NCBI GenBank assembly: GCA_020635275.1
Contig: JACKAA010000001.1
Coordinates: forward strand, 850,424-914,423
Length of the DNA: 64,000 nucleotides
From: Ignavibacteriales bacterium
Lineage (GTDB): Bacteria; Bacteroidota; Ignavibacteria; Ignavibacteriales; Melioribacteraceae
Direction: 5' to 3'
Shown piece by piece: positions 36,013 to 45,627 of this stretch. The notes below the pieces were generated by a model, which saw nothing but the letters and a program-made list of their open reading frames with translations, searched no databases and was not told the DNA's origin. Each line of letters starts with the position of its first letter. Position 1 is the stretch's first letter. Position numbers and translations under genes: made by a program.

Positions 36013-37380
36013 ATGAAAATACTTATTGTTGATGATGAATTGGAAGCATTAAATTCTCATAAAAGAATTCTAAAAAGAGAAGGATTTGAGAATATAGATT
36101 TATGTGATTCTGGAATAGAAGCTCCGGAAAAAATTAAAAAAAATAATTATGATATTGTTCTGCTTGACTTAATAATGCCGGAAATTAGTGGTTTAGAAAT
36201 TCTCGAAAATACTAAACCAACAAAAAGTGACACTGAATTTATTCTTATAACAGCTGTTGATGATATACAAACCGCAGTTAAAGCTGTAAAAATGGGTGCA
36301 TATGATTACCTTATAAAACCTGTTGAACCTGAAAGATTAATATTAGCAATAAATCGAGCTTATGAAAGAAAGGGATTATTGACTTCATTATATCAGAGCG
36401 GAATGAATGAAAATGATGACGAAATCAATCCAGTTTTTAAACCAATTGTTTCTAAATCATCAAAAGTAATTAATTTATTTCGATATACTGAAGTTATGGC
36501 GAATAGCGGTAATCCTATTATGATTACTGGTGAATCTGGCACAGGTAAAGAATTGTTTGCAAAAGCTATTCATAAATTATGGACGCCAAACGGACCTTTC
36601 ATTCCAGTAAATGTTGCTTCTGTACCAGAATCATTGTTTGAAAGTCAATTTTTTGGTTATAATAAAGGGGCATTTACTGGAGCGAATCAAACTCATTCTG
36701 GGTATTTTCGTCAAGCTAATAATGGAACTTTATTTTTAGATGAAATTGGTGAATTACCTTTAAGTCAGCAACCCAAACTTCTTCGAGTCCTTGAAGAAAA
36801 GCTTGTTTATCCAATTGGGGATAATAAAGCTTTACCAATTAATGTAAAAATTGTGTCAGCAACTAATATTGATATTAATATTGCTTGTAAAGAAGGAAAA
36901 TTCAGATTGGATTTACTGTATCGATTAAAATCCGCACATATAAATTTGCCCTCATTAAATGAAAGAATAGAGGATATTCCATTACTTACTCATCATTTCT
37001 TGAATCTCTTTAAAGTGAAATATAATAAACCTGATATGAAAATTTCTCCAGAAGCAATTGAAGTATTAAAGATGAAACATTATTTGGGAAATATAAGGGA
37101 ATTCTCTCAAATAATTGAAAACGCTGTTATTCTATCTGATAGGAATATTATTTTACCTACTAATTTGGGCTCTGATATAATTTCGGAAATATCTGTGAAG
37201 GATTTTAATTTAAAAACTTTAAAAGAAAATTCAGAAGATCATGTTATTAAAGTATTAGCACATACAAATGGAGATAAAAAATCAGCTGCAAAAATTCTTG
37301 GATTATCACTTAGACAAGTACAAAGAAAAATTTCAGAAATGAAAGATAACTCTCGTTTGAGGGAGATGATTGATTTCTAA
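36013..37380 (+). CDS. NtrC-family sigma54-dependent response regulator
   Basis: A 455-aa activator with the full bEBP architecture: receiver (1-120) with D7, D8, phospho-acceptor D52 and the late Lys in YLIKPV; AAA+ domain (145-380) with Walker A GESGTGKE from G173, the intact sigma54-contact loop GAFTGA (219-224), Walker B LFLDEIGE and an arginine-finger region; and a Fis-type HTH (410-445: DKKSAAKILGLSLRQVQRKI). Such proteins bind upstream enhancers and open sigma54 promoters. It partners the kinase 4 nt upstream. It is the best candidate regulator of the sigma54 promoters before gcvPA and susC in this locus. Confidence 0.93.
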   Translation: MKILIVDDELEALNSHKRILKREGFENIDLCDSGIEAPEKIKKNNYDIVLLDLIMPEISGLEILENTKPTKSDTEFILITAVDDIQTAVKAVKMGAYDYLIKPVEPERLILAINRAYERKGLLTSLYQSGMNENDDEINPVFKPIVSKSSKVINLFRYTEVMANSGNPIMITGESGTGKELFAKAIHKLWTPNGPFIPVNVASVPESLFESQFFGYNKGAFTGANQTHSGYFRQANNGTLFLDEIGELPLSQQPKLLRVLEEKLVYPIGDNKALPINVKIVSATNIDINIACKEGKFRLDLLYRLKSAHINLPSLNERIEDIPLLTHHFLNLFKVKYNKPDMKISPEAIEVLKMKHYLGNIREFSQIIENAVILSDRNIILPTNLGSDIISEISVKDFNLKTLKENSEDHVIKVLAHTNGDKKSAAKILGLSLRQVQRKISEMKDNSRLREMIDF

Positions 37381-37398
37381 TATTTTAATAATACCTGC

Positions 37399-37410
37399 GA
37401 CAAATATGAC
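37399..37410. promoter_or_regulatory. candidate activator-binding site A (GACAAATATGAC)
   Basis: A 12-bp match to GACAAAWATGWC, 157 nt before the SDR start codon and 73 nt before a TGGCAC element. The same motif occurs upstream of gcvPA and between susC and the GH2 gene, so it is proposed as the enhancer bound by the NtrC-type activator. Confidence 0.45.
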
Positions 37411-37483
37411 ATCTAATAATCTTATGTAAAATTCTACACGCATTTATTTTTGAAAATCGACCTGAAAACTTAATAAAATAATA

Positions 37484-37499
37484 TGGCACAATAAGTGAT
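37484..37499 (+). promoter_or_regulatory. degenerate sigma54-like promoter upstream of the SDR operon
   Basis: TGGCAC is a perfect -24 box, but the -12 region reads GTGAT instead of TTGCT, losing the key GC. Listed because of its position downstream of site A; activity is doubtful. Confidence 0.25.
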
Positions 37500-37566
37500 G
37501 AGGAAAATTAATAATGGTAGGCTTCTTTGAATATATATTTTTGTAAACATTTGTGGAGTAAATAAA

Positions 37567-38358
37567 ATGGATATTTCTAAAAATGCTACTAAATTACTTT
37601 CACTTGAAGGTAAAGTAGCAATAATTAGTGGTGGTGCGTCTGGCATTGGATTAGGTACAGCTAAAAGATTAGCAGAATTGGGTGCAAATATTATTCTCCT
37701 GGATATCAATGAGAAATTAGGCCAGCAAGTAGTAGAAGAATTTAAAGATTATGGAGAGAATGTACAATTTTTTAAATGTGATGTGACTAATAAAGTAGAT
37801 TGTCAAAATGCTGCAGATAGGACTTTTGAAATTCACGGAAGAATAGACATTTTATTTAATAATGCAGGAATTGCAATAAGAAAGAATGCAGTCGATCTTG
37901 AACCTGAAGAATGGGATCTTGCTTTGAATGTTTCTTTAAAAGGTCAATATTTACTTTCAAAATATGTAATTCCATATATGAAAAAAAATGGTGGTGGAAG
38001 TATAATTAATACCGGTTCTGGTTGGTCTTTAAAAGGTGGTGAAAATGCAGTTTCATATTGTGCCATGAAAGGTGGAACGCTTAATATGACAAGAGCTATG
38101 TGCATAGATCATGGAAAAGATAATATTAGAGTAAATACTGTATGTCCGGGAGATATTGATACACCAATGCTCAAAAGTGAGTGTGAACAACTTGGAGGCG
38201 TATATGATGAAAAATATAAAGCTGAATGTGCAAATAGACCTATTTCGCGTTTAGGAACAGTTGAAGATGTAGCTAATGTTGTTCTTTTTCTTGCTAGTGA
38301 TATGTCTACATGGATTACTGGTGCTCATATCGTTGTTGATGGCGGTGGAATAGCATAA
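37567..38358 (+). CDS. SDR family oxidoreductase (sugar/alcohol dehydrogenase-like)
   Basis: A 263-aa classical SDR: SGGASGIG glycine motif, LLDIN after strand 2 (Asp suggests NAD preference), NNAGIA, TGSGW with the catalytic Ser, YCAMK as YxxxK, and the DGGGIA C-terminus. In a glycan-degradation operon it may oxidise a released sugar such as galactose or fucose, as SDRs of L-fucose and D-galactose pathways do; this is inference. First gene of an SDR-sulfatase-GH110-glycosidase operon with 29 to 33 nt gaps. GGAG before the ATG. Confidence 0.88.
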   Translation: MDISKNATKLLSLEGKVAIISGGASGIGLGTAKRLAELGANIILLDINEKLGQQVVEEFKDYGENVQFFKCDVTNKVDCQNAADRTFEIHGRIDILFNNAGIAIRKNAVDLEPEEWDLALNVSLKGQYLLSKYVIPYMKKNGGGSIINTGSGWSLKGGENAVSYCAMKGGTLNMTRAMCIDHGKDNIRVNTVCPGDIDTPMLKSECEQLGGVYDEKYKAECANRPISRLGTVEDVANVVLFLASDMSTWITGAHIVVDGGGIA

Positions 38359-38391
38359 TTATTTTTTATAAAAATTTATTTAAGAATAAAA

Positions 38392-39804
38392 ATGAAAACG
38401 ACATTGTTTAAGCTAATATTAATTGTAAATATTGTTTTAATTTTAACTCTTTTGGGATGTAAAGAGAATAAAAAGTCCCAAAAGCCAAATATAGTTTTTA
38501 TAATTGTAGATGATATGGGATATAACGTACCTGGTTGTTATGGTGGAAATGAATTTTCAACCCCAAATATTGATAATTTAGCCACTAACGGGATGCGATT
38601 CACTTCGGCATATTCTGGCAGTTCTTTATGTGCTCCTTCTAGAAGTTCGTTGTTAACAGGTCAACATACTGGACATGTTTCTCTTAGAGGCAATACTGGT
38701 GGTATCGCCTTACAAAGTAATGATACAACTTTTGCAGAAGTGCTTAAAAAAGCTGGATATAAAGTTGGTGGATTTGGTAAATGGGGTCTAGGTGATGTTG
38801 GTACTGCTGGGATTCCAGAATTACATGGGTTCGATGAATTTTTTGGTTACTATCACCAAATACATGCACATTTTTATTATACAGATTATCTATGGAAAAA
38901 CAGTGAAAAAATATCAGTACTAAATGAAAATAATAATCCAAATTCCTATACTCATAATATTATAACGGAAAGGATGAAAAATTTTATTAAAGAGAATGCT
39001 AAATCTGAAAATCCATTTTTTTGTTTTGGTACTTGGACATTACCTCATACTGATGACGATGATAATCCTCAAATTCCGACATCAGATTCAGCTTATAAAT
39101 TTTATGAACAAAGTAAATTAAATGAAAGAAATAAAAAATTTGCAGCTATGCATAAAAAGGTTGATTTAAGTTTGGGTGAAATTATTGATCTTCTAAAAGA
39201 ATTGAATATTGAAGACAATACTTTAGTAATCTTTACATCAGATAATGGTGGCGGTGGTGAATGGTTGGAATCATTCAATCTAAATGGTCCTTATCGAGGT
39301 TATAAAAGAACTTTATATGAGGGTGGAATAAAAGTACCATTTATTGTTAAATGGCCAAATAAAGTTAAAGCAAATACTATTTCTGAATTACAATTTTATT
39401 TTCCAGATATAATGCCAACTATAGCGTCAATCGCAGAGGCAGATGAATATTTACCAAAGAATATCGATGGAATTTCAATATTACCAACACTACTTGGTGA
39501 AAATGATCAGCAAAAACATAAACTTCTATATTGGGAAATTCCTAATTATAATTGGTCTGAACATTTTTATCCTGAAACCTGGCTACAACAGGCAATTAGA
39601 AAAGATAATTGGAAATTAGTTCGACATTTCACTGATGAGCCTTGGGAACTATACAATATTAAGGAAGATCCTTATGAAAAAAATAATATTTCCTCAAATT
39701 ATCCAGAATTAGTAAATGAATTAGTAAAACTAATTAATGAAAACCATACTGAAATGATTGAGCAAATTGAACCTGAGATGCCAAAAGGAAAATGGTTTAG
39801 ATAA
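38392..39804 (+). CDS. S1-family arylsulfatase, lipoprotein
   Basis: A 470-aa sulfatase. The signal peptide ends in a lipobox (LLGC), then NIVFIIVDDMGY provides metal-binding Asp residues. C80-A-P-S-R84 is the sulfatase signature (Cys type); C80 must be matured to formylglycine by an anaerobic or FGE-type enzyme not in this window. Later metal-site residues are in FTSDNGGGGEW. Size and layout fit the S1 arylsulfatases of PULs. It should remove sulfate esters from a polysaccharide at the cell surface or in the periplasm, probably before the glycosidases act. Second gene of the operon, 33 nt after the SDR. Confidence 0.92.
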   Translation: MKTTLFKLILIVNIVLILTLLGCKENKKSQKPNIVFIIVDDMGYNVPGCYGGNEFSTPNIDNLATNGMRFTSAYSGSSLCAPSRSSLLTGQHTGHVSLRGNTGGIALQSNDTTFAEVLKKAGYKVGGFGKWGLGDVGTAGIPELHGFDEFFGYYHQIHAHFYYTDYLWKNSEKISVLNENNNPNSYTHNIITERMKNFIKENAKSENPFFCFGTWTLPHTDDDDNPQIPTSDSAYKFYEQSKLNERNKKFAAMHKKVDLSLGEIIDLLKELNIEDNTLVIFTSDNGGGGEWLESFNLNGPYRGYKRTLYEGGIKVPFIVKWPNKVKANTISELQFYFPDIMPTIASIAEADEYLPKNIDGISILPTLLGENDQQKHKLLYWEIPNYNWSEHFYPETWLQQAIRKDNWKLVRHFTDEPWELYNIKEDPYEKNNISSNYPELVNELVKLINENHTEMIEQIEPEMPKGKWFR

Positions 39805-39820
39805 CAATGCGATTCTAAAA

Positions 39821-41713
39821 ATGAAAAACAACCCAAACATTTTATTTAAGTGGATTTGCATAAGTATATTTTTTATTAGTTCAATTGATCTTACCTATAG
39901 TACAAATCACAAACAAGAGAGGGTAAGTATTTGTGATTTTGGGTTAATTGCAAATTCAAAAGAAAACGCAACACTTTGGCTAATAGAAGCATTAGATTCA
40001 TTAAGAAAACTAAAGAATCCTACTTTGGTTTTTCCAAAAGGTCGCTATGATTTTTACCCAGAAGGTACATTAAAGATAAATTATTTTGAATCCAACACAA
40101 CAGATACAAATCCCAAAACATGCCCCATACTAATTAAAAACATAATAAATCTTATAATTGATGGATCAGGAAGTGAATTTGTGTTCCACGGCAAAATGCA
40201 ACCATTTACGATTGATTCAAGTAAAAATATTACCATAAAGAATTTATCAATTGATTGGGATATCCCATTTGGAACTGAGGCTCAAGTAGTTGGCATATCA
40301 ACAAATTATTTTGATTTGCAGATTGACACTATTCAACATCCTTATAAAATCGAAAATGAAAAATTATTTTTTTTATGTGAGGGTAGTGTAAATCTATGGG
40401 GTTATGTAAAATGGAATGATCCTATGGAATTCGATAAAAACACATTACAAGTAGTTCCAGGCACAGGAGATAAAGTTTGTATTGGAGATAATTGGGAAAA
40501 TTATAAAGCTTCAGAAATTAGTAATGGAGTTGTTCGTATCACCGGAAATTTTTCAAGGCACCCTGCTATTGGTAATATTATGGTTTTGAGGCATGGGGTC
40601 AGAGATCATGCAGGAATGTTTATACTCAATAGTAAAAATGTATCTATTCAGAATATTAATATGTATAGTAATTGTGGTATTAGCTTTCTTGCACAATATT
40701 CTGAAAATCTTACGTTTAAGAATGTTAATTGTGTACCAAATCCTAAAAAAAGAAAAGTAATGTCAGGTCATGATGATGGAATTCATATTTCAAATTGTAA
40801 AGGTGATATAATTGCTGATAGTTGTAGTTTTATTGGTCTAATGGATGATTCATTTAATATTCATGGGACAAGTGTTAAGATTGTAAATAAAATAAATGAA
40901 CGAAAACTTCTTTGCAAGTTTATGCATGAGCAAAGTATAGGACTTGATTGGGCACGCCATGGTGATATTATTGGATTTATAGATCACTCTACTATGGAGA
41001 CAATTACGAAAGGTATAGTAAAATCATTTGAAGCTTTGACTTCCGAATTATTTGAAATAACAATTGAAGAACCATTCCCAAAGAATATTGAACTTAATGA
41101 TGCTCTTGAAAATCTGACTTGGATGCCAAATGTAACAATAAAGAATTCCTATTTTGGAAACCATAGGGCAAGGGGGATATTAGTTTCAACTTCAGGGAAG
41201 GTAATAATAGAAAATAACATATTTGAATCAAGTGGATCCGCAATTGTAATTCCTGGAGATGCAAATCATTGGTTTGAAAGTGGATCAGTTAAAGACGTTA
41301 CAATTGTAGATAACATTTTTAAAGAAACATGCCTTACTTCACAATATCAATTTTGTGAAGCGATAATCAGTATATATCCTGAAATACCTGAAGTAAATGC
41401 TGTTAGTTTACCTTTTCATTCAAACATTTCCATATCAAATAATACATTTGAACTATTTGATTTCCCAATTCTCTATGCAAAATCTGTTCAAAATTTAAAT
41501 TTTGAGAATAATGTATTAAAACGGAGTTATGCATATAAACCCTACCATGATAGAAAATATACATTATCATTTGAAGCATGTAAAAATGTAAGAATAAATG
41601 GGAATATGCTTGATAAAAATTTGTTAGGGAAAAATATATTAGCAGAAAAAATAGATAAAAAGGATATTTTGATTCAAAAAACGCAAGGTTTTAATGAGGT
41701 AATTTTTGAATAA
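39821..41713 (+). CDS. GH110-family alpha-1,3-galactosidase
   Basis: A 630-aa exported protein with a right-handed parallel beta-helix. Family-level marks of GH110 are HDDGIHISNCKG and GLMDDSFNIHGT (D342-D343 likely catalytic), with SFLAQYSENLTF and RARGILVSTSGK among the helix coils. GH110 enzymes remove terminal alpha-1,3-linked galactose from blood-group B, alpha-Gal or carrageenan-type chains. The start at 39821 gives a proper signal peptide; the upstream ATG (39758) overlaps the sulfatase gene and adds a charged tail. Third gene of the operon. Assignment by motif, not search. Confidence 0.8.
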   Translation: MKNNPNILFKWICISIFFISSIDLTYSTNHKQERVSICDFGLIANSKENATLWLIEALDSLRKLKNPTLVFPKGRYDFYPEGTLKINYFESNTTDTNPKTCPILIKNIINLIIDGSGSEFVFHGKMQPFTIDSSKNITIKNLSIDWDIPFGTEAQVVGISTNYFDLQIDTIQHPYKIENEKLFFLCEGSVNLWGYVKWNDPMEFDKNTLQVVPGTGDKVCIGDNWENYKASEISNGVVRITGNFSRHPAIGNIMVLRHGVRDHAGMFILNSKNVSIQNINMYSNCGISFLAQYSENLTFKNVNCVPNPKKRKVMSGHDDGIHISNCKGDIIADSCSFIGLMDDSFNIHGTSVKIVNKINERKLLCKFMHEQSIGLDWARHGDIIGFIDHSTMETITKGIVKSFEALTSELFEITIEEPFPKNIELNDALENLTWMPNVTIKNSYFGNHRARGILVSTSGKVIIENNIFESSGSAIVIPGDANHWFESGSVKDVTIVDNIFKETCLTSQYQFCEAIISIYPEIPEVNAVSLPFHSNISISNNTFELFDFPILYAKSVQNLNFENNVLKRSYAYKPYHDRKYTLSFEACKNVRINGNMLDKNLLGKNILAEKIDKKDILIQKTQGFNEVIFE

Positions 41714-41742
41714 TTTATTATAACAAAATCTTAATAAGAGTT

Positions 41743-43980
41743 ATGTCAAATATTATAAAATTGAGAAAATATGTGAAGCCGAACAATACCTTTTACAAAA
41801 TACTTGTGTTTATCTTTTTTATCAGTATAGAAGCATGTAATTCCAATTTAGAATTAGATAGAAATGAAATGCCTTTTGATAAATATGATTTTATTCGGAA
41901 TGAATATAATTCTACTGATATGGGATACCTTTTGGGGAATGCAGAAATGGGGGGTATTGCTGATATTAATGGATTGGGTTTTGAAAAATTATGGTTTACT
42001 GATTTATGGGAAGATGCTGAAGCTAGAGGGTTCTTTCCAAATTTACAATTTCATTCCAAAGAATTGGATACTTATGATCTAGAAAAATCTGAATTTAGGA
42101 ATAGATATCGCCTTAAAGATGGCGTCTATTCTACAGAAGCACATTGTTCTGAAACATTTGGATATGTATCCAAGATTTTCTTCTCTTTGGAAAAAAAACA
42201 TCTTCTTGTAATGAATTTAAAAAATACAGGAACTAAAAAAGCTATGTGGAGCATATCACTTCCCCTTCAGAGGTATGATATTATTTATAAAGAAAATATT
42301 GTAAACGGATTTACAAAGAAAAAATCTGCCTATACACAAGAAGCATGGGTGTTCAGAGCTACGACAAATCTAATTAAAAATGATAATGAATATATATTTG
42401 AAATTGAACCGGGTGAAGATCAAACTTTCTATTTTTCATTAACCACTCAATTTGATGGAGTAAATTATAAAGGAGAAGCTCTAACAGCTACTGAAATATC
42501 TGAAAATTACTCTCAAATTGAGCGAGGACATTCATTAGCATGGGATAATCACTGGTCATCTATAGCATCTATTGTATTACCTGATGGCAACTATGCAAAA
42601 TGGTATTATCGGGCACTCCGTGGAATATATAATACCACAGGAGCTGAACACTTTCTAGCAGCAGAAAAGCAGTTCGCAGTTCCTGATGTTGATTGGAAAA
42701 TGCATTCATTTACTTATGGTCATGGAGGTGGATGGGCAATATGGGTTTTTGCTCAACTAGGAGATTATAAAAGAGCAAGAGATATGATAAATTGGACATA
42801 TAAACCAGAAGCTCTATCTGAAAATGTAAGGATATTATTTCCAGAAGGTCCAGTTGAAGTTATCTATAGAGGCAAAAACTTAGGTACTCATACTTACATT
42901 GAAAAATACAATCCAAATGCAATTGCTTTTGGACATGAAGTTACTGCTGAAGGACATAATATACCGTATTCAACTGATAGACACTGGGATTGGCAAAGAC
43001 ATATTGATGGTTATGCAGCAGCATTTTTTCATTTATTAGATAGGTTATATCCTGACAAAGAATTCACTGAAGAATATACTTACCCCGTATTAAAAGGTAC
43101 TGCAGAATTTTGGAGCAGTTTAGTAAAATGGGATGAACTACGGGAATTATATTATCTACCACCTTTGCTTTCAGTATCAGAAAATATTATGGAAAAATCA
43201 GTGCTAGATGCTGTTTTGGCTGCTAAATGGAATCTTAAAATGGCTTGCAATTATGCTTGTAAACTAAATTTGGATAAAGAGCTAAGTGAAAAATGGCAAA
43301 ATATTTATGATAATCTTTATGTCCCTCAAAATTCAGAAATATATTTAGAATATTTAGATGATGATCAAAACAGAATTGGAGGTGGTTATTTTGGTATTAG
43401 AGCATTTGCATGTTTGGGGTATCCTTATTTAGAAGAAATAAAAAATATTGATAAACAAAAAGCTAGGAATGCCCTTGATTTAGCGTGGATAAGAAATAAT
43501 AAAGGGAAAGGAATGATTACTTTCATTTCAGATTGGTTTGCATTAACTGAAGCATATTTAGGTAATGGTGATAAAGCATATGAATTATCTGAATTAACTA
43601 CACATATTCAGGATAGCTCAGGTGCTAGTTTAGCAGAGGCATATTCTTATGATGAAAATGGAAATGTAAAACAAATTTATAATGAGTATTTTCTTACTGG
43701 TTATGATGCACTGGTGTTAGTTCCAATTTCAATGATGTTACAGTCATATGATGATAAAATTAATGTTTTTCCTTCTATACCTAAAAATTGGGAGGATGTA
43801 AGTTTTTTTGATCTCCAAGCAGAACATGGAATTAAAGTATCAGCAGTTATAAAAGATGGTGAATTTAAATGGGCAAGTTTTAAATTTAATAGTAGGGAAA
43901 TTCTAAAATTATATAAAAATAAAATTGTTAAAATAATTAATACTGGTAAAGATTTACGTCTTGAACCTATTGATAAATAA
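41743..43980 (+). CDS. (alpha/alpha)6-barrel glycoside hydrolase, GH95/GH65-like
   Basis: A 745-aa lipoprotein (SIEAC lipobox near residue 31). The N-terminal beta-sandwich domain (about 45-270) is followed by an (alpha/alpha)6-barrel with WDNHWSSI, WYYRALRGIYNTTGA, TYGHGGGWAIWVFAQLGDY and HWDWQRHIDG. The layout resembles clan GH-L (GH65) and GH95-type enzymes (alpha-fucosidase, alpha-L-galactosidase). I could not assign the exact family; catalytic Glu/Asp residues cannot be pinned down by eye. It ends the SDR-sulfatase-GH110 operon, 29 nt after GH110, so it probably handles another sugar from the same glycan. Confidence 0.65.
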   Translation: MSNIIKLRKYVKPNNTFYKILVFIFFISIEACNSNLELDRNEMPFDKYDFIRNEYNSTDMGYLLGNAEMGGIADINGLGFEKLWFTDLWEDAEARGFFPNLQFHSKELDTYDLEKSEFRNRYRLKDGVYSTEAHCSETFGYVSKIFFSLEKKHLLVMNLKNTGTKKAMWSISLPLQRYDIIYKENIVNGFTKKKSAYTQEAWVFRATTNLIKNDNEYIFEIEPGEDQTFYFSLTTQFDGVNYKGEALTATEISENYSQIERGHSLAWDNHWSSIASIVLPDGNYAKWYYRALRGIYNTTGAEHFLAAEKQFAVPDVDWKMHSFTYGHGGGWAIWVFAQLGDYKRARDMINWTYKPEALSENVRILFPEGPVEVIYRGKNLGTHTYIEKYNPNAIAFGHEVTAEGHNIPYSTDRHWDWQRHIDGYAAAFFHLLDRLYPDKEFTEEYTYPVLKGTAEFWSSLVKWDELRELYYLPPLLSVSENIMEKSVLDAVLAAKWNLKMACNYACKLNLDKELSEKWQNIYDNLYVPQNSEIYLEYLDDDQNRIGGGYFGIRAFACLGYPYLEEIKNIDKQKARNALDLAWIRNNKGKGMITFISDWFALTEAYLGNGDKAYELSELTTHIQDSSGASLAEAYSYDENGNVKQIYNEYFLTGYDALVLVPISMMLQSYDDKINVFPSIPKNWEDVSFFDLQAEHGIKVSAVIKDGEFKWASFKFNSREILKLYKNKIVKIINTGKDLRLEPIDK

Positions 43981-44020
43981 ATTCTTAAATCAAAATTGAC
44001 GAAATTTTTGGCTATGCAAT

Positions 44021-44032
44021 GACAAAAATGTC
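44021..44032. promoter_or_regulatory. candidate activator-binding site B (GACAAAAATGTC)
   Basis: A 12-bp near-palindrome, 116 nt upstream of the sigma54 promoter of gcvPA. It matches sites A and C (consensus GACAAAWATGWC). The distance is typical for an enhancer of an NtrC-type activator. Confidence 0.5.
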
Positions 44033-44148
44033 GTTTTAATTTTCCTTTCTCAATATCATTCATATGTCAGTAAACCAAAAACTTCATTAGATAGAATCTT
44101 TTCTAAAAGAATAATTAGAATTAGTCCGATACTTGCATTTAAATATAA

Positions 44149-44164
44149 CGGCACATTTGTTGCT
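44149..44164 (+). promoter_or_regulatory. sigma54 promoter of the gcvPA-gcvPB-nhaC operon
   Basis: CGGCAC-ATTTG-TTGCT: GG and GC elements 10 nt apart, as in the -24/-12 consensus TGGCAC-N5-TTGCW, with one mismatch. Transcription would start near 44175, 24 nt before the ATG, leaving room for GGAG. It is 14/16 identical to the susC promoter. Confidence 0.75.
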
Positions 44165-44198
44165 GTTTTTATATTAAAATTTTATTACTGGAGTTAAA

Positions 44199-45602
44199 AT
44201 GAGTATAAAAACTAACTATTTTATTCATCCGTACATTCCCAACTCAGTCCCAGAAGTTAAAGAACAAATGTTAAAAGAAATAGGAGCCAAAAATATTGAT
44301 GAACTATATCAAGATATCCCTAATTCATTACGACTAAAGAAAAAGATGAACTTACCAGAGGCACTTGTATCTGAAATGGAACTAAAACAACATGTTGAAA
44401 AGATTCTTAATAAAAATATTTCAATTAATGAATATATCAGTTTTTTAGGTGGAGGCTGTGCAGCGCACTATGTCCCATCAATATGCGATGAAATAAATGG
44501 AAGATCTGAGTTTCTAACAGCATATGCTGGAGAACCATATGAAGATCATGGAAGATTTCAAGCGCTTTTTGAATATCAAAGCCTAATGGCAGAATTAATT
44601 GATGTTGATGTTGTTAATGTTCCTACTTTTGATTGGGCACAAGCTGCAAGTACATCTTGTCGAATGGCCCAAAGAATTACTAAAAGAAATAAAATTCTTA
44701 TTTCTAAATTCATTTCTCCTGAAAGAATGATGGTAATTAAAAATTATTGTCATCCTGTATTGGAAATTGAAACAGTTGAACATAATAATGAAACTGGTTT
44801 AATAGATTTACGAGATTTAAAATCAAAATTAAATAGCGATGTTGCTGGATTTTATTTTGAAAATCCCTCTTATTTTGGAGTTATTGAAGAACATGGGAAA
44901 AAAATTAGTTCACTACTTAAAAATAATAAGTCTTTAATGCTGGTGGGTTGTGATCCAATTTCTCTAGGTATTCTAGAAACTCCTTCTAACTATGGTGCAG
45001 ATATAACATGTGGTGATATACAATCACTTGGTCTTCACATGTTTTATGGCGGTGCTACCGGAGGTTTTATAGGTACATCAGATAATGTAGAATTTGTCAA
45101 AGAATATCCATCTAGACTTTTTGGGATATCAAAAACTAATGTTGAAGATGAGTGGGGTTTTGGAGATGTTTTATATGATGAGAGAACTTCTTTTGGAAAT
45201 AGGGAGGGTGGAAAGGAGTTTGTTGGCACTGCTTCTGCATTGTGGGGAATAACAAGTGCTGTTTATTTGTCTTTAATGGGCCCAAAAGGAATGTATGAAG
45301 TTGGTCAGACGATATTACAAAAATCACATTATGCTATAAATGAAATTGGTAAAATAAAAAATCTTTATTCTCCAAAATTTAACGCTTCTAATTTTAAAGA
45401 ATTTGTTGTTGATTTTAACAATACTGGGAAAAAGGTTAGTTCAATAAATAATCTATTACAAAAGAAAAAAATCTACGGTGGAAAAGATTTATCAAAAGAT
45501 TTTCCTGAACTAGGCCAATCTGCTTTGTTTTGTATTACTGAACAACATACAAAATCAGATATTGACAATTTAGTTGATAATTTAAAGAAAATATTATCTT
45601 AA
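44199..45602 (+). CDS. gcvPA: divergent GcvPA-like PLP protein (glycine decarboxylase P-protein subunit 1 homologue)
   Basis: A 467-aa homologue of GcvPA. The start (FIHPYIPNSVPEVKEQMLKEIG) and LYQDIPNSLRLKKKMNLPEAL match the family along their length. Several signature stretches differ: the PYQPEISQG-type motif reads GEPYEDHGRF, and the REQHIRREKATSNICT-type motif reads DERTSFGNREGGKEFV, so substrate contacts appear altered. Canonical GcvPA forms a heterotetramer with GcvPB to decarboxylate glycine. The gcvPB-like gene follows after 25 nt, and a sigma54 promoter precedes it. No gcvH, gcvT or lpd is nearby. Confidence 0.8.
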   Translation: MSIKTNYFIHPYIPNSVPEVKEQMLKEIGAKNIDELYQDIPNSLRLKKKMNLPEALVSEMELKQHVEKILNKNISINEYISFLGGGCAAHYVPSICDEINGRSEFLTAYAGEPYEDHGRFQALFEYQSLMAELIDVDVVNVPTFDWAQAASTSCRMAQRITKRNKILISKFISPERMMVIKNYCHPVLEIETVEHNNETGLIDLRDLKSKLNSDVAGFYFENPSYFGVIEEHGKKISSLLKNNKSLMLVGCDPISLGILETPSNYGADITCGDIQSLGLHMFYGGATGGFIGTSDNVEFVKEYPSRLFGISKTNVEDEWGFGDVLYDERTSFGNREGGKEFVGTASALWGITSAVYLSLMGPKGMYEVGQTILQKSHYAINEIGKIKNLYSPKFNASNFKEFVVDFNNTGKKVSSINNLLQKKKIYGGKDLSKDFPELGQSALFCITEQHTKSDIDNLVDNLKKILS

Positions 45603-45627
45603 AAATAATTTCTCTAAGGAATAAATA

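Noticed and set aside
37484..37499. A strong sigma54 promoter for the SDR operon
   Set aside because: The -24 box is perfect but the -12 GC is lost, so it is kept only as a weak candidate.
39758..39820. Upstream ATG for the GH110 gene
   Set aside because: It overlaps the sulfatase gene and would place 21 charged residues before a clear signal peptide starting at 39821.
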